Shown: one piece after another, positions 1 to 7,337 of the stretch | Position numbering within the stretch: the stretch's first letter is position 1 | Layout of the letters: every line of letters begins with the position of its first letter | Assembly: GCA_016194835.1 (NCBI GenBank) | Contig: JACQAU010000161.1 | Location: 1 to 14,909 of the forward strand | DNA length: 14,909 bases | Source: Deltaproteobacteria bacterium | GTDB lineage: Bacteria > Bdellovibrionota > UBA1018 | Reading direction: 5' to 3' | Notes under the pieces: model-generated | Seen by the model: the letters and a program-made list of their open reading frames with translations, nothing else | What the model was told of the DNA's origin: nothing | Database searches by the model: none | Position numbers and translations under genes: made by a program

Positions 1-3000
1 AACATTTCTCCCTTAAATGATCATAGGAGCTTTTTTCAAACCCTAACAGTACCCGAGTCTCTAATTTTTTCAAAGCACCTAAACATTCGGTAGCTTGAGT
101 TCTAGCAAACCGTGCTGCTTCATTATATACTAACGAAAATTCAGTAGAATCAGCACTTATTTCTTTAGCTTTTTTAAAATAATTTTCTGCTTCAGGCATA
201 TTGCCCATTCCCTGAAGACAAGTTCCGTACCCACTTGATACTATATGCGACCTTGTCTTAAGATCAGTTTCTTCCCAAACAGATTTGGACCGAGAAAAAA
301 GCCTATAATAATTCAACAATAGTCCCTGATTAATTTTAGCTTGTTGCAAAAATAAATCCTTTTTCTGTGCTTCTTTAAAGAGACCAATAGCTTCATACGC
401 AGTCAAAGTGTCATCAACTCCATTTGCTACTCCATTTGTCACAGATAGCAGAAAAACTCCCTTATTATTCAAAGCTGATGGATTTTTTGGATTAAGATCT
501 AAAGCTCTTTCATAAGCTAACTTAGCTAAATACATAGTCTTTGCCTGCCACAACAAATTGCCATAATGAATCCATAATTCTGAATTATTTGGATCAAGCA
601 TGAGTTTTTCACGTGTTGATTTAAACTGACTATCAAGTGTGTCTGTAGTATCGCCGGCGAGTTGGCCTGCTAATTGAAATTGAAACCTAGCACCTTGAGA
701 GCGGTGTGAAAATACAACATATTCAGGTAATGCAAGATCAGCAAAACGATCTAGTATTTGCGGTAATGAGTCAGTAAAAATCTCATTTTTTTGAGCAATT
801 TGAACTGCTTCAGCCCATGTTTGATAGGCTTTTTTGTGCAAAGGGATACTCAAAGCACTAAGTTGTGATTTAAAGACAATGAGCTTATCCTGTGCCATTT
901 GAGAAGGAGGTGAAATCAAATCTATTTCATCGGCAAACTTTGACATAAGAGATCCTAATCGATCTAAAGAGTTAATAGCCCAAGGACCACCCAGTGAAAT
1001 CGCCTTTTTATAAGCCTTGCTTAGAGGATCTAAAAACTTAAGTCTCTGGTCAATAGCTTGTTTGAGATTTTTTTCAGGTAGCTCAAGTTTTTTGAACTTA
1101 ACTTCTTTTTCCATTAGTTCTGCCAAACGAAAATGAACTTGTGCCAACAAATAAGCATTAAAAGAAGTAGCATTTTTAACAGTAATTTTTTGATAAATAC
1201 TCCTAGCCTGTAACATTTGACCGGAACTAAAATAAAGCTCAGCTAATTTTAAGGAACATACTTGCCAAATACCTAATTTTTGTTTAATGCATTTCTGATA
1301 AGTTTGAGAAACAGCATGATCCTGATGCGTCTTTTCTTGAAGCCTAGCCAGACTTAAAAGAACAACTTCGCTATTTTTTGATTTCCTGTAAAGATCCAAA
1401 TATTTTACATATATTCTTTCGGCTTCTTGAAAATTATCCAAACCATCATAGATTTTTGCTGCTGTTTCTAAAGCTTCAGGATCTTGTGTGCGAGTACCAA
1501 GCCATTCGAATAGTCTAGCTGTTTCAGAAAACTTTCCTGATATAAATAATGAAGTTGCTGCGCTTCTGATATACTGAATGTTTTGTTTATTATGTGAAAA
1601 ATGTTTTAACAACACTTGTGAAACTCTAAAAACGCCATCATAATCCACGCTTTTTAAATACGAAAAAAGTGCATTTTGATAAGCTTTTTCTTGAGCAGCA
1701 TCACCCTTTTTTGTGCTATTTTCAGCAAAAGCCTCATATGCTTTAGCTGCTGACAAAAAATCTTTTTGTTTTTCATACTTAGCAATTTGACTAACTTTAA
1801 AGCGTATTTGTTCAGAGGCTAAAAGCTGTTTTAGTTTTCCACCGCCTTGCACTTGATCAGTGTTCAATAACTCAGCGGTTTGTTCTAAAATATGCATAGC
1901 ATCTTGTAATTCCTTACCTGCTTCGGATGTTTCAAATGCTTCGTTAGAAATTTTTGATGTCCTATCAGATAAAAGCTGAACCCAGAGCCTAGCTGCAATC
2001 ACTGCCTGAATACTTGCAGGCCATAGTTCTAAAATTTTTCGTATTCTTTTGATTGCATCATTTTGTGAAGAAGAATAAGCAGCTAAAATCTGCGCTGAAC
2101 GCAAAGCGACTTCTCGTCCTTCTGGTAAGCCTTCTAGCTTGTCTTTAAGAGCATCGGCAGTTGCAATAAATTCCTTCTCCAAGCTTGATGGTTCTGTAGA
2201 AGTTCTTGGCGCATTAGATTGAAGTTGTTTCTTGATGGTTTCATGAAGACTCGAAATTTTTAAAACAGCGGCTTCCTTAATATAACGCATATCGCCCAAA
2301 TCAATCACAGACTGATACAAATCACTTGCCTCCTTAGATTTTCCCAATTCGCGCTTAATCTCAGCAAGGTACATTTTGATTTCTGATATTTCCTTGCGAG
2401 GATCTTCTTTAACCAAAAATATATTTATATAATACGTATAAAATAATTCAGCTATGCTCAAAGCTTGTTTTTCAGATCTTTTTCTATAGATTTCATGGTT
2501 TTCAGTTGCGGTTCTTCGTAGCATTGCTCTTAAATTTTGCAATGACTGCAACACTTCAGCGTCACCTTTCCAAAGCAAGGGGCCACGCTCTACTCTTTTA
2601 ATAACTTCAGAATATTTACCACGTCTCAAGTCTAGATCGACTAATTTTACTAAAACTCTAAACTTAGTTGTTTCATCGGTAGCAGCTTGTTGTAAAATTT
2701 CGTACACCTGAACAGCCTTTGGCAACTCTACACTGCTCTCGTAATGTTTACCTAGAGTTTCTAATGAATTTATATAAAAAGCTTTATCCCCCGCTACTTT
2801 TTCAAAATAACTTACAGCTTCAGATGCTGACGTTGTTTCAGTCATAAACAAAGCCATAGCGCGTAAGGCTTCTTCTTTTAGGCTTAAAAATTTTTCTCCA
2901 CCATCTATTGATTCTGAAACAGCTTGTTTTAAAATTTGAACCGCTCTAGCAAATTGTTTTGTCCGATAATAGCACCAAGAAAGTCGATACAAAACCCTTG

Positions 3001-3634
3001 GATAATGATCACCTAGCTCTTGTTTTTTTTGAGCAATACTTTCTAGATGTACAATAGCTTTTCTAAATTGATTTTGCTTAAATTCGATTTCACCCAATTC
3101 CCGATGGGCTTCGATTATATACGCACTTGTCGGGTAATACCTAACCAATGCGTCATAATATTTTACACTTTCTTTTTTCTGATCCAATTCATTGTAATAA
3201 AGTCCCAATAAATAATAAACCTGATCCAATCTCTGGTAAGGTATTTTTAATTTCAAAATATCCAGACAAGCTTGAATACCTTTTGATAGGTATGGTTTAG
3301 AGTGTGAGCGATCAACGAAGGGATCACTCATTGATTGTGTAAGTCTTTTTTCGTGCGCCCGGCCCTCTAAAAGAAAAGTACTTCGGTAGGCTTCAAGATA
3401 CAACTCCGCTACTCTAATATAAAGATCCGCTCTACGGTTTGCTGGAGCTCTCATACCTAGCACTATACGAAGTTGTGTTAGTTCTTGTTCTCTTAATTTT
3501 TGAATTTTAGCTTCTTCTTCTGTAATAACAGAGTTTAACTCCGTCAAAGAATAAGGCATAGCAGAGTAGAGATCATTTAAAAATACGGCAGTAAAAAAAA
3601 CATAGAACAAAAAAAATTTCTTAAGATTTTCCAC
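1..3634 (-). CDS. Very large secreted TPR-repeat protein (3' end beyond window)
   Basis: The frame is open from a GTG at 3634 to the window edge, giving 1211 codons with no stop. The GTG has a GGAG Shine-Dalgarno 7 nt upstream and lies 14 nt inside the end of the upstream TPR gene, so the two are probably translationally coupled. The N-terminus is a signal peptide (a Lys pair near residue 5, hydrophobic core FFLFYVFFTAVF, likely cleavage after YSA), which points to export to the periplasm. The rest is almost wholly helical with degenerate tetratricopeptide repeats. The clearest repeat is near residues 1025-1045 (LAYERALDLNPKNPSALNNKG), followed by another resembling PEAENYFKKAKEI. No enzyme motif is visible. 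By size, export signal and position after a barrel gene and a second TPR gene it resembles GltD/AgmU of Myxococcus gliding motility, but TPR similarity alone cannot prove this. The signal-peptide region carries two T8 tracts (3593-3600 and 3609-3616). Confidence 0.85.
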   Translation of the reverse strand, partial: MENLKKFFLFYVFFTAVFLNDLYSAMPYSLTELNSVITEEEAKIQKLREQELTQLRIVLGMRAPANRRADLYIRVAELYLEAYRSTFLLEGRAHEKRLTQSMSDPFVDRSHSKPYLSKGIQACLDILKLKIPYQRLDQVYYLLGLYYNELDQKKESVKYYDALVRYYPTSAYIIEAHRELGEIEFKQNQFRKAIVHLESIAQKKQELGDHYPRVLYRLSWCYYRTKQFARAVQILKQAVSESIDGGEKFLSLKEEALRAMALFMTETTSASEAVSYFEKVAGDKAFYINSLETLGKHYESSVELPKAVQVYEILQQAATDETTKFRVLVKLVDLDLRRGKYSEVIKRVERGPLLWKGDAEVLQSLQNLRAMLRRTATENHEIYRKRSEKQALSIAELFYTYYINIFLVKEDPRKEISEIKMYLAEIKRELGKSKEASDLYQSVIDLGDMRYIKEAAVLKISSLHETIKKQLQSNAPRTSTEPSSLEKEFIATADALKDKLEGLPEGREVALRSAQILAAYSSSQNDAIKRIRKILELWPASIQAVIAARLWVQLLSDRTSKISNEAFETSEAGKELQDAMHILEQTAELLNTDQVQGGGKLKQLLASEQIRFKVSQIAKYEKQKDFLSAAKAYEAFAENSTKKGDAAQEKAYQNALFSYLKSVDYDGVFRVSQVLLKHFSHNKQNIQYIRSAATSLFISGKFSETARLFEWLGTRTQDPEALETAAKIYDGLDNFQEAERIYVKYLDLYRKSKNSEVVLLSLARLQEKTHQDHAVSQTYQKCIKQKLGIWQVCSLKLAELYFSSGQMLQARSIYQKITVKNATSFNAYLLAQVHFRLAELMEKEVKFKKLELPEKNLKQAIDQRLKFLDPLSKAYKKAISLGGPWAINSLDRLGSLMSKFADEIDLISPPSQMAQDKLIVFKSQLSALSIPLHKKAYQTWAEAVQIAQKNEIFTDSLPQILDRFADLALPEYVVFSHRSQGARFQFQLAGQLAGDTTDTLDSQFKSTREKLMLDPNNSELWIHYGNLLWQAKTMYLAKLAYERALDLNPKNPSALNNKGVFLLSVTNGVANGVDDTLTAYEAIGLFKEAQKKDLFLQQAKINQGLLLNYYRLFSRSKSVWEETDLKTRSHIVSSGYGTCLQGMGNMPEAENYFKKAKEISADSTEFSLVYNEAARFARTQATECLGALKKLETRVLLGFEKSSYDHLREKC

Positions 3635-4565
3635 ACTCAGACTCCAAACCAAAAACATAATCACCGAGTTCATCTAACCAAAATTCACCATTAAAAGACC
3701 AGTAATATTGATCATCTCTACGCGAAGGTATAATATTACCTCGACTTCTTTCTGCTACAGACGGTTTTTTAAATATAAGCTTATGCTTTGCACGGCTTAA
3801 CATTTCTAGCTTAATAAAAGCTATTTTGTCGAAATCAGAAATTAAACTTGTATGATAATCTATTAAGCTATTTTTAACAAAAACTCCGCCAATTAACTGC
3901 AATGATCTTATTCTCCAATTTAAAACTAGGTTTAAAAATCCAGTAAATCCATACCCTGGCTCCTGCGAAACACCCGTTTGCATCTGTGAAAACTGCAGAA
4001 TCACTACTTTTTCTTGTTGTATTTGCCTTTCTGCGTCTATTAGATTTTGAAAATAAGGCCCTCGTACAAAACGATTTATGAGTTGATAAAAAGCATTTTT
4101 TGTATAAAGAGAATCCCGAAAAGCAGATTTACCCAATTGATAGAACTCGCCTAAATTATTCGAATTACTTTCGACATATCTTTTGATCTCTTCGCCCAAT
4201 GTAGAATATTTTGTATGAAATTCATTAATTACTTCATTTGCATCCCCATAGAGGCACAGTGCCAAATAGGCCTGAGCCCTTAAAACATCTGTTTCTGAAT
4301 TAAACACAAACGACAAAAGAGGGCTTTTGTACGAAGCTAGCTTACCCAAAGTTCTATTGTATTCTTCTTTACCAAACGAGTTCCAGGCTTCTTCAAACAA
4401 AATATCTGGCCAAACCATGCTTTTCTTATTTATTTGCTCATAGGTCTGATCTGCTTTTATAAAATTACCCATTTGGTAATATGTACGCGCACGGCCCGCA
4501 AGACATCGACCCTGCAAATCTTCTGCTTCATAAAGTCGAAATCTATCGCGTCTAAGTTCACCCAC
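3621..4565 (-). CDS. Secreted TPR protein, C-terminal part of a frameshifted gene
   Basis: This 314-residue frame begins formally at a GTG (4565) with no convincing ribosome site. It is already open upstream to a TAG at 4626-4628, encoding plausible helical sequence (EKTKFYVDRIREKFEDQ) that overlaps the end of the preceding frame. It is therefore best read as the continuation of the 4586-5002 gene after a -1 shift at the A6 run 4610-4615; the rejoined protein would be about 460 residues. TPR-like helices are visible (RARTYYQMGNFIKADQTYEQI, then a repeat around residues 55-100 with DILFEEAWNSFGKEEYNRTL). This is the pattern of delta-proteobacterial periplasmic TPR proteins, including those of GltC/GltE type. 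The 3' end overlaps the start of the large TPR gene by 14 nt. On its own this piece has no export signal. It could be a real damaged gene, a programmed shift or a base-call error. Confidence 0.7.
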   Translation of the reverse strand: MGELRRDRFRLYEAEDLQGRCLAGRARTYYQMGNFIKADQTYEQINKKSMVWPDILFEEAWNSFGKEEYNRTLGKLASYKSPLLSFVFNSETDVLRAQAYLALCLYGDANEVINEFHTKYSTLGEEIKRYVESNSNNLGEFYQLGKSAFRDSLYTKNAFYQLINRFVRGPYFQNLIDAERQIQQEKVVILQFSQMQTGVSQEPGYGFTGFLNLVLNWRIRSLQLIGGVFVKNSLIDYHTSLISDFDKIAFIKLEMLSRAKHKLIFKKPSVAERSRGNIIPSRRDDQYYWSFNGEFWLDELGDYVFGLESECGKS

Positions 4566-4585
4566 CTGGTCTTCAAATTTTTCTC

Positions 4586-5002
4586 TTATGCGATCAACAT
4601 AAAATTTTGTTTTTTCAGAGACTTTCTAAATAAATCAGCTCCAACCCTGATCATTAGGTCCTGCGTATATGTAAGAACTTTTCTTTTAACTGCGGTGTCT
4701 CCAGTCTGAAGGCTTCGTATAAAAAAATAAGAAGCCGAATGATAAAGCCCAGCCCGCACTAAAGCTGCAGTGATCCACGCATAAGAAATAGGTTTAAGCT
4801 GCGAATCTTCTTCACCTGCTGCAAATGCGTAACGCGCAGCCTTGAAATAATGCCCTGCCTGAAAAAAACTTTGTGCGTCATTTATCAACTGCATTGACTG
4901 ACTCGAGGCGTAAAGATTAGGTTGTAAGGCTAAAAAGCCTAAACAACAAATCACTAAATCCTTAAGCCAAAGCCAAATCCGAAACTTAAATTTGAAAACC
5001 AC
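4586..5002 (-). CDS. Secreted TPR protein, N-terminal part of a frameshifted gene
   Basis: The start is a GTG at 5002 with an AGGAG Shine-Dalgarno 7 nt upstream, placed 49 nt inside the end of the barrel gene. The 138-residue product opens with a signal peptide (FKFRIWLWLKDLVICCLGFLAL core, likely cleavage after YAS). Two helical repeats of TPR type follow (AQSFFQAGHYFKAARYAFAA and AWITAALVRAGLYHSASYFFIRSL). It then reaches FRKSLKK at an A6 run and stops eight codons later. The -1 frame at the A6 run continues in the same style for another 329 codons, so this is probably the N-terminal third of a single ~460-residue periplasmic TPR protein. As written, the cell would make only a short exported fragment. 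Position between a barrel gene and a giant TPR gene suggests one envelope complex. Confidence 0.75.
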   Translation of the reverse strand: MVFKFKFRIWLWLKDLVICCLGFLALQPNLYASSQSMQLINDAQSFFQAGHYFKAARYAFAAGEEDSQLKPISYAWITAALVRAGLYHSASYFFIRSLQTGDTAVKRKVLTYTQDLMIRVGADLFRKSLKKQNFMLIA

Positions 5003-5685
5003 GTATTATCTCCTGAATTTCCAAAGCTGGGAGCTCGATAAAACGCACTTGTTAAATCAATACGAAAAGACAAGCTTTTAGTTAAATAGTATTGATGCCC
5101 AGTGCCTAAGAAGAAAGAAAAAAAATCCTGATTCTGAAAACTAGAGCTACCTGCAGTACTAGTCCGTGTATCTAAAGCTGTGTGTATTCCTCCTGCCCCA
5201 CCAGAGAAATACCAATCAAAATACAAAATTTGATTAAAAACATTGAGCTTGGCATACCAGGGAACATAGTGCAAAAGAAGCCCAAATTGCGCACGAACCT
5301 CTCTAACAACAGGAAATGCGGTTGGAGCAAATTTTTTCAGATTTTCAAACGTATTATTTTCTTGATTTGAAAATAGTGTATAAAAAACTTCTATCCCCCA
5401 AATATCCTTTGGATAATATGCAAAAGCTGTAGTAACATCAAAAGTCTTACGATAGGCATTAGAAATTCCAGGTCCTCCCATAATACTTAAAAATGGGCGG
5501 TCACTTTTCAAATATTTTCTATTTTGCAAAACAGAGATTTTTTTATCAGGATCAAGCCAATTAAAACTAAACTCTTCGTCACCAGCATTTTCTTGTGCAT
5601 TTGCCCAGGAAATCGCTAACAGCGTGAACCAAAGACAAACCAGAACCAAAATCAATACTTGCCAAATTCTGTGCGTTTTCATCAT
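4954..5685 (-). CDS. Predicted small outer-membrane beta-barrel protein
   Basis: The product is about 243 residues with a clear signal peptide (LILVLVCLWFTLLAISWANA, cleavage after ANA). Alternating aromatic/polar strands follow and the end is FGFGFGLRI, the terminal-strand style of outer-membrane barrels. Mature segments such as DVTTAFAYYPKDIWGIEVFY and YYLTKSLSFRIDLTSAF look like amphipathic beta strands. I chose ATG 5685 (or the adjacent 5682) because AAGG lies 3-6 nt upstream. An upstream in-frame GTG at 5709 has no ribosome site and sits in the loop of a 13-bp inverted repeat. It is the first gene of a run whose next gene overlaps it by 49 nt. With two periplasmic TPR proteins downstream it may be a GltA/GltB-like barrel of a gliding or envelope complex; that link rests on architecture only. 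Confidence 0.75.
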   Translation of the reverse strand: MMKTHRIWQVLILVLVCLWFTLLAISWANAQENAGDEEFSFNWLDPDKKISVLQNRKYLKSDRPFLSIMGGPGISNAYRKTFDVTTAFAYYPKDIWGIEVFYTLFSNQENNTFENLKKFAPTAFPVVREVRAQFGLLLHYVPWYAKLNVFNQILYFDWYFSGGAGGIHTALDTRTSTAGSSSFQNQDFFSFFLGTGHQYYLTKSLSFRIDLTSAFYRAPSFGNSGDNTWFSNLSFGFGFGLRI

Positions 5686-5691
5686 GGACCT

Positions 5692-5727
5692 TAGATTAAT
5701 TTTACTCACGAGTCTAAAATTAATCTA
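5692..5727 (-). promoter_or_regulatory. 13-bp perfect inverted repeat in the leader of the barrel gene
   Basis: TAGATTAATTTTA (5692-5704) is exactly reverse-complementary to 5715-5727, with a 10-base spacer. In the minus-strand mRNA the 3' arm abuts the AAGG Shine-Dalgarno (5689-5692) of the barrel gene, so a hairpin would sit directly on the ribosome site. As DNA it could equally be a dyad operator. There is no following T-run, so it is not a terminator. A perfect -35-like TTGACA on the same strand lies at 5775-5780, but no well-spaced -10 was found. Confidence 0.5.
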
Positions 5728-5855
5728 GTATTTTATATAAACACTGAACTCAAAAGAAATATTCATTTTTAATTTGTCAATAATTTGACTCTAAAAATGA
5801 TTAAATGCAAACTAAACTAGCGACGCCTGGTTCAAACAGGTTTAAATTTCTATAG

Positions 5856-5918
5856 TTACTTTATATCCGCTTTATCTGCAGCCTTGTCCTTAATGCTGGG
5901 TTCAGTAACATTACCATA
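5856..5918 (-). pseudogene. Out-of-frame C-terminal remnant of the DUF900 hydrolase
   Basis: After a TAG at 5919-5921, this frame reads YGNVTEPSIKDKAADKADIK and stops at TAA 5856-5858. The composition (Lys, Asp, Ala) looks like a genuine protein tail, whereas the in-frame end of the hydrolase does not. I infer that it is the original C-terminus left after a deletion removed the Asp/His segment. It has no start of its own. The short length makes this tentative. Confidence 0.35.
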
Positions 5919-6604
5919 CTAAATGTATCCATATTTACATCTGGTGCTATCATAATCCATTGTCCAAATGTAATTGGCTTTTCTACATAAGCATTCACTC
6001 TAGCAAAACGCTCCAGCACTTCTAAGACTAAACGATTTCCCATGCTATGAGAAATTAGATGTATTTTAGTTGCTTTTGTTTGTGTAAACATAGTTTTTAA
6101 AAAAAGTTCAAATGACATCCTACTAACTTCCACCATGGTTTCATCTTGAGTATAAAAGCCAGCTTTGCCATGAGATGGCCAACTAAACACAACAGGAATC
6201 AAATCCGGATCTATATTTTTTGAGATAATACCTGCTGTTTCTACAGCGGTTTCAAAAGTATTATCAAAACCATGGACGAATACAAAAAGTGATTTTTTTT
6301 GGGTGTTTTCTAATGCTAAATTTAGTTCAGAAAAAAAACTATTCTCTCTCATAAATAGGGGACTAGGTAATTGCTTGCCGTCATCCCATTTATTGTTTTC
6401 TCTATCAAATTTTGGTTTTCTTATTTCTTGAGCTAGCATTTTATTGATGGAGCCAAGTTGAAATTCCCATGTTCCAAGTTGCAGGCTTTCTTGCCTTTCG
6501 AGTGTGGCTGGATTTCTGTTAGTTCCAAAAAATACTTTTTGAGAAAAAGCATGTTGTGATGTAAGAAAAACTAAAATAGATAATAAAGCTCCCCGTAGTT
6601 TCAT
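5861..6604 (-). CDS. DUF900-type alpha/beta hydrolase, truncated and probably inactive
   Basis: The product is a secreted or envelope esterase-like protein of 247 residues. ATG 6604 has GGAGG 9 nt upstream. Residues 1-21 form a signal peptide (core ALLSILVFLTS, cleavage after AFS). The hydrolase core shows VFVHGF (108-113, oxyanion region), VVFSWPS (138-144), the nucleophile elbow SHSMG with Ser187, and IAPDV (219-223). These are the landmarks of the DUF900 family. Known members continue well beyond IAPDV with a strand carrying a catalytic Asp and a later His; here only 25 residues follow (LLNPALRTRLQIKRI at the end), so both are missing. A different frame just downstream encodes a plausible charged tail ending at 5856. 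The likely history is an internal deletion with a frame change. The next genes on this strand start about 170 bp further on. Confidence 0.75.
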   Translation of the reverse strand: MKLRGALLSILVFLTSQHAFSQKVFFGTNRNPATLERQESLQLGTWEFQLGSINKMLAQEIRKPKFDRENNKWDDGKQLPSPLFMRENSFFSELNLALENTQKKSLFVFVHGFDNTFETAVETAGIISKNIDPDLIPVVFSWPSHGKAGFYTQDETMVEVSRMSFELFLKTMFTQTKATKIHLISHSMGNRLVLEVLERFARVNAYVEKPITFGQWIMIAPDVNMDTFSMVMLLNPALRTRLQIKRI

Positions 6605-6664
6605 CGTTTAAGTCCTCCAAACTGCTTTGTTCTGCCATTTGAAAATTACTTTGTCAAGATGTGT

Positions 6665-6675
6665 TATGCTATAAT
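6665..6675 (+). promoter_or_regulatory. Extended -10 promoter for brnT-brnA
   Basis: TATGCTATAAT holds a perfect TATAAT (6670-6675) preceded by the TGn extension, which can act without a good -35. TTGTCA at 6651-6656 is -35-like but only 13 bp away, too close for normal spacing. Transcription would start near 6682, about 80 nt before the preferred brnT start. A second TATAAT at 6751-6756 would place a start point next to GTG 6763. Confidence 0.5.
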
Positions 6676-6762
6676 GTTTAAGCGAATTGAAAATCTAGTT
6701 GTTGAACAGTATGGTTAATTTTATTGATGATTTTACCTATATTTATGAGGTATAATCACTTT

Positions 6763-7059
6763 GTGAGCGTAACAGTAGTCTCCGGTAAATTCGAGTGGCA
6801 CCAAGAAAAGGAACAACAGAATTTTAGAAATCATAATTGTGATTTTCAAACTGCAATTAGAGTTTTTGCTGATCCAAACCGTGTGGTTGCACATGATGAA
6901 AAACATAGTATCGCAGAACCTAGATTTTTTTGTTTTGGAATGGTAGACGGCAAAATCCTAACTGTAAGATTTACACAAAGAAAGGATCGAATACGAATTA
7001 TTGGAGCTGCATATTGGAGAAAAGGGAGAGACATTTATGCCAAAAAAAATAAAAAATAA
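6763..7059 (+). CDS. brnT: BrnT family type II toxin
   Basis: This is a BrnT/DUF497 toxin, a RelE-like-fold ribonuclease that cuts RNA and arrests growth unless bound by BrnA. From GTG 6763 it has 98 residues, the usual family size. The hallmark order is present: GKFEWHQEKEQQNFRNH near the N-terminus (family FEWD..K...N..KH), AIRVFADPN, HSIAEPRFFCFGMVDGKILTVRFT and RIRIIGAAYWRKGRDIY (family RIRIISAR...R.Y). The start is uncertain. ATG 6745 or ATG 6727 would add 6 or 12 residues but neither has a ribosome site, and for GTG 6763 the only candidate (GAGG, 6747-6750) is 12 nt away. It overlaps brnA by 23 nt in toxin-first order, normal for this family. BrnT-BrnA complexes usually repress their own promoter. 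Confidence 0.9.
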   Translation: MSVTVVSGKFEWHQEKEQQNFRNHNCDFQTAIRVFADPNRVVAHDEKHSIAEPRFFCFGMVDGKILTVRFTQRKDRIRIIGAAYWRKGRDIYAKKNKK

Positions 7060-7267
7060 TGACATTCCAATTGGTAAAATAACTATTGTAGAAGATTTCT
7101 TGCCGCCTCCAGAAATACTTTTTCCTAAAGACGAAAAGAAAAAAATCACCCTTGAAATAGATGTACAAACAATTTCTTTTTTTAGAGAGAAAGCAAAATG
7201 GGCCGGCACGAAGTATCAAAAAATGATGCGAGAAGTTCTAAAAGGCTATGCTAAAAAATATGCATAG
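7037..7267 (+). CDS. brnA: BrnA family antitoxin
   Basis: This is the antitoxin partner of BrnT, 76 residues from ATG 7037, which has GGAG 8 nt upstream and lies inside the end of brnT. The N-terminal half is basic and likely flexible (MPKKIKNNDIPIGK), then acidic/Pro-rich. The C-terminal half is the ribbon-helix-helix DNA-binding part: strand KKKITLEIDVQTISFFREKA, then KWAGTKYQKMMREVLKGYAKKY, matching the BrnA/DUF4415 pattern (strand, D..., W...Q..MN..LR.Y). Expected role: bind BrnT, neutralise it and autorepress the operon. A longer frame from TTG 7001 exists but has no ribosome site and reads into brnT's conserved end. Confidence 0.88.
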   Translation: MPKKIKNNDIPIGKITIVEDFLPPPEILFPKDEKKKITLEIDVQTISFFREKAKWAGTKYQKMMREVLKGYAKKYA

Positions 7268-7276
7268 CCAACAGAC

Positions 7277-7293
7277 ATAACTCGTAGAGTTAT
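7277..7293 (+). terminator. Hairpin between convergent brnA and addA
   Basis: ATAACTC-GTA-GAGTTAT forms a perfect 7-bp stem with a 3-nt loop, 10 nt after brnA and between two convergent genes. The T-rich stretch TTTAGTTATTTTT ends about 27 nt later, so the intrinsic terminator signal is weak. It may serve both directions, but the minus strand shows no T-run either. Confidence 0.35.
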
Positions 7294-7337
7294 AATGAGT
7301 AACATAGTTTAGTTATTTTTGGATAGACCCTAAGCAA

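Noticed and set aside
5826..5840. CCTG-GTTCAAA-CAGG looks like a tRNA T-arm
   Set aside because: No acceptor, D or anticodon arms can be built around it; the stem is only 4 bp.
6651..6657. Perfect TTGACA on the minus strand as promoter of the hydrolase gene
   Set aside because: No acceptable -10 occurs 15-19 bp downstream; it may be chance in AT-rich DNA.
6846..7219. Minus-strand frames opposite brnT-brnA
   Set aside because: They mirror the BrnT and BrnA coding sequences, contain no family motif and lack start signals.
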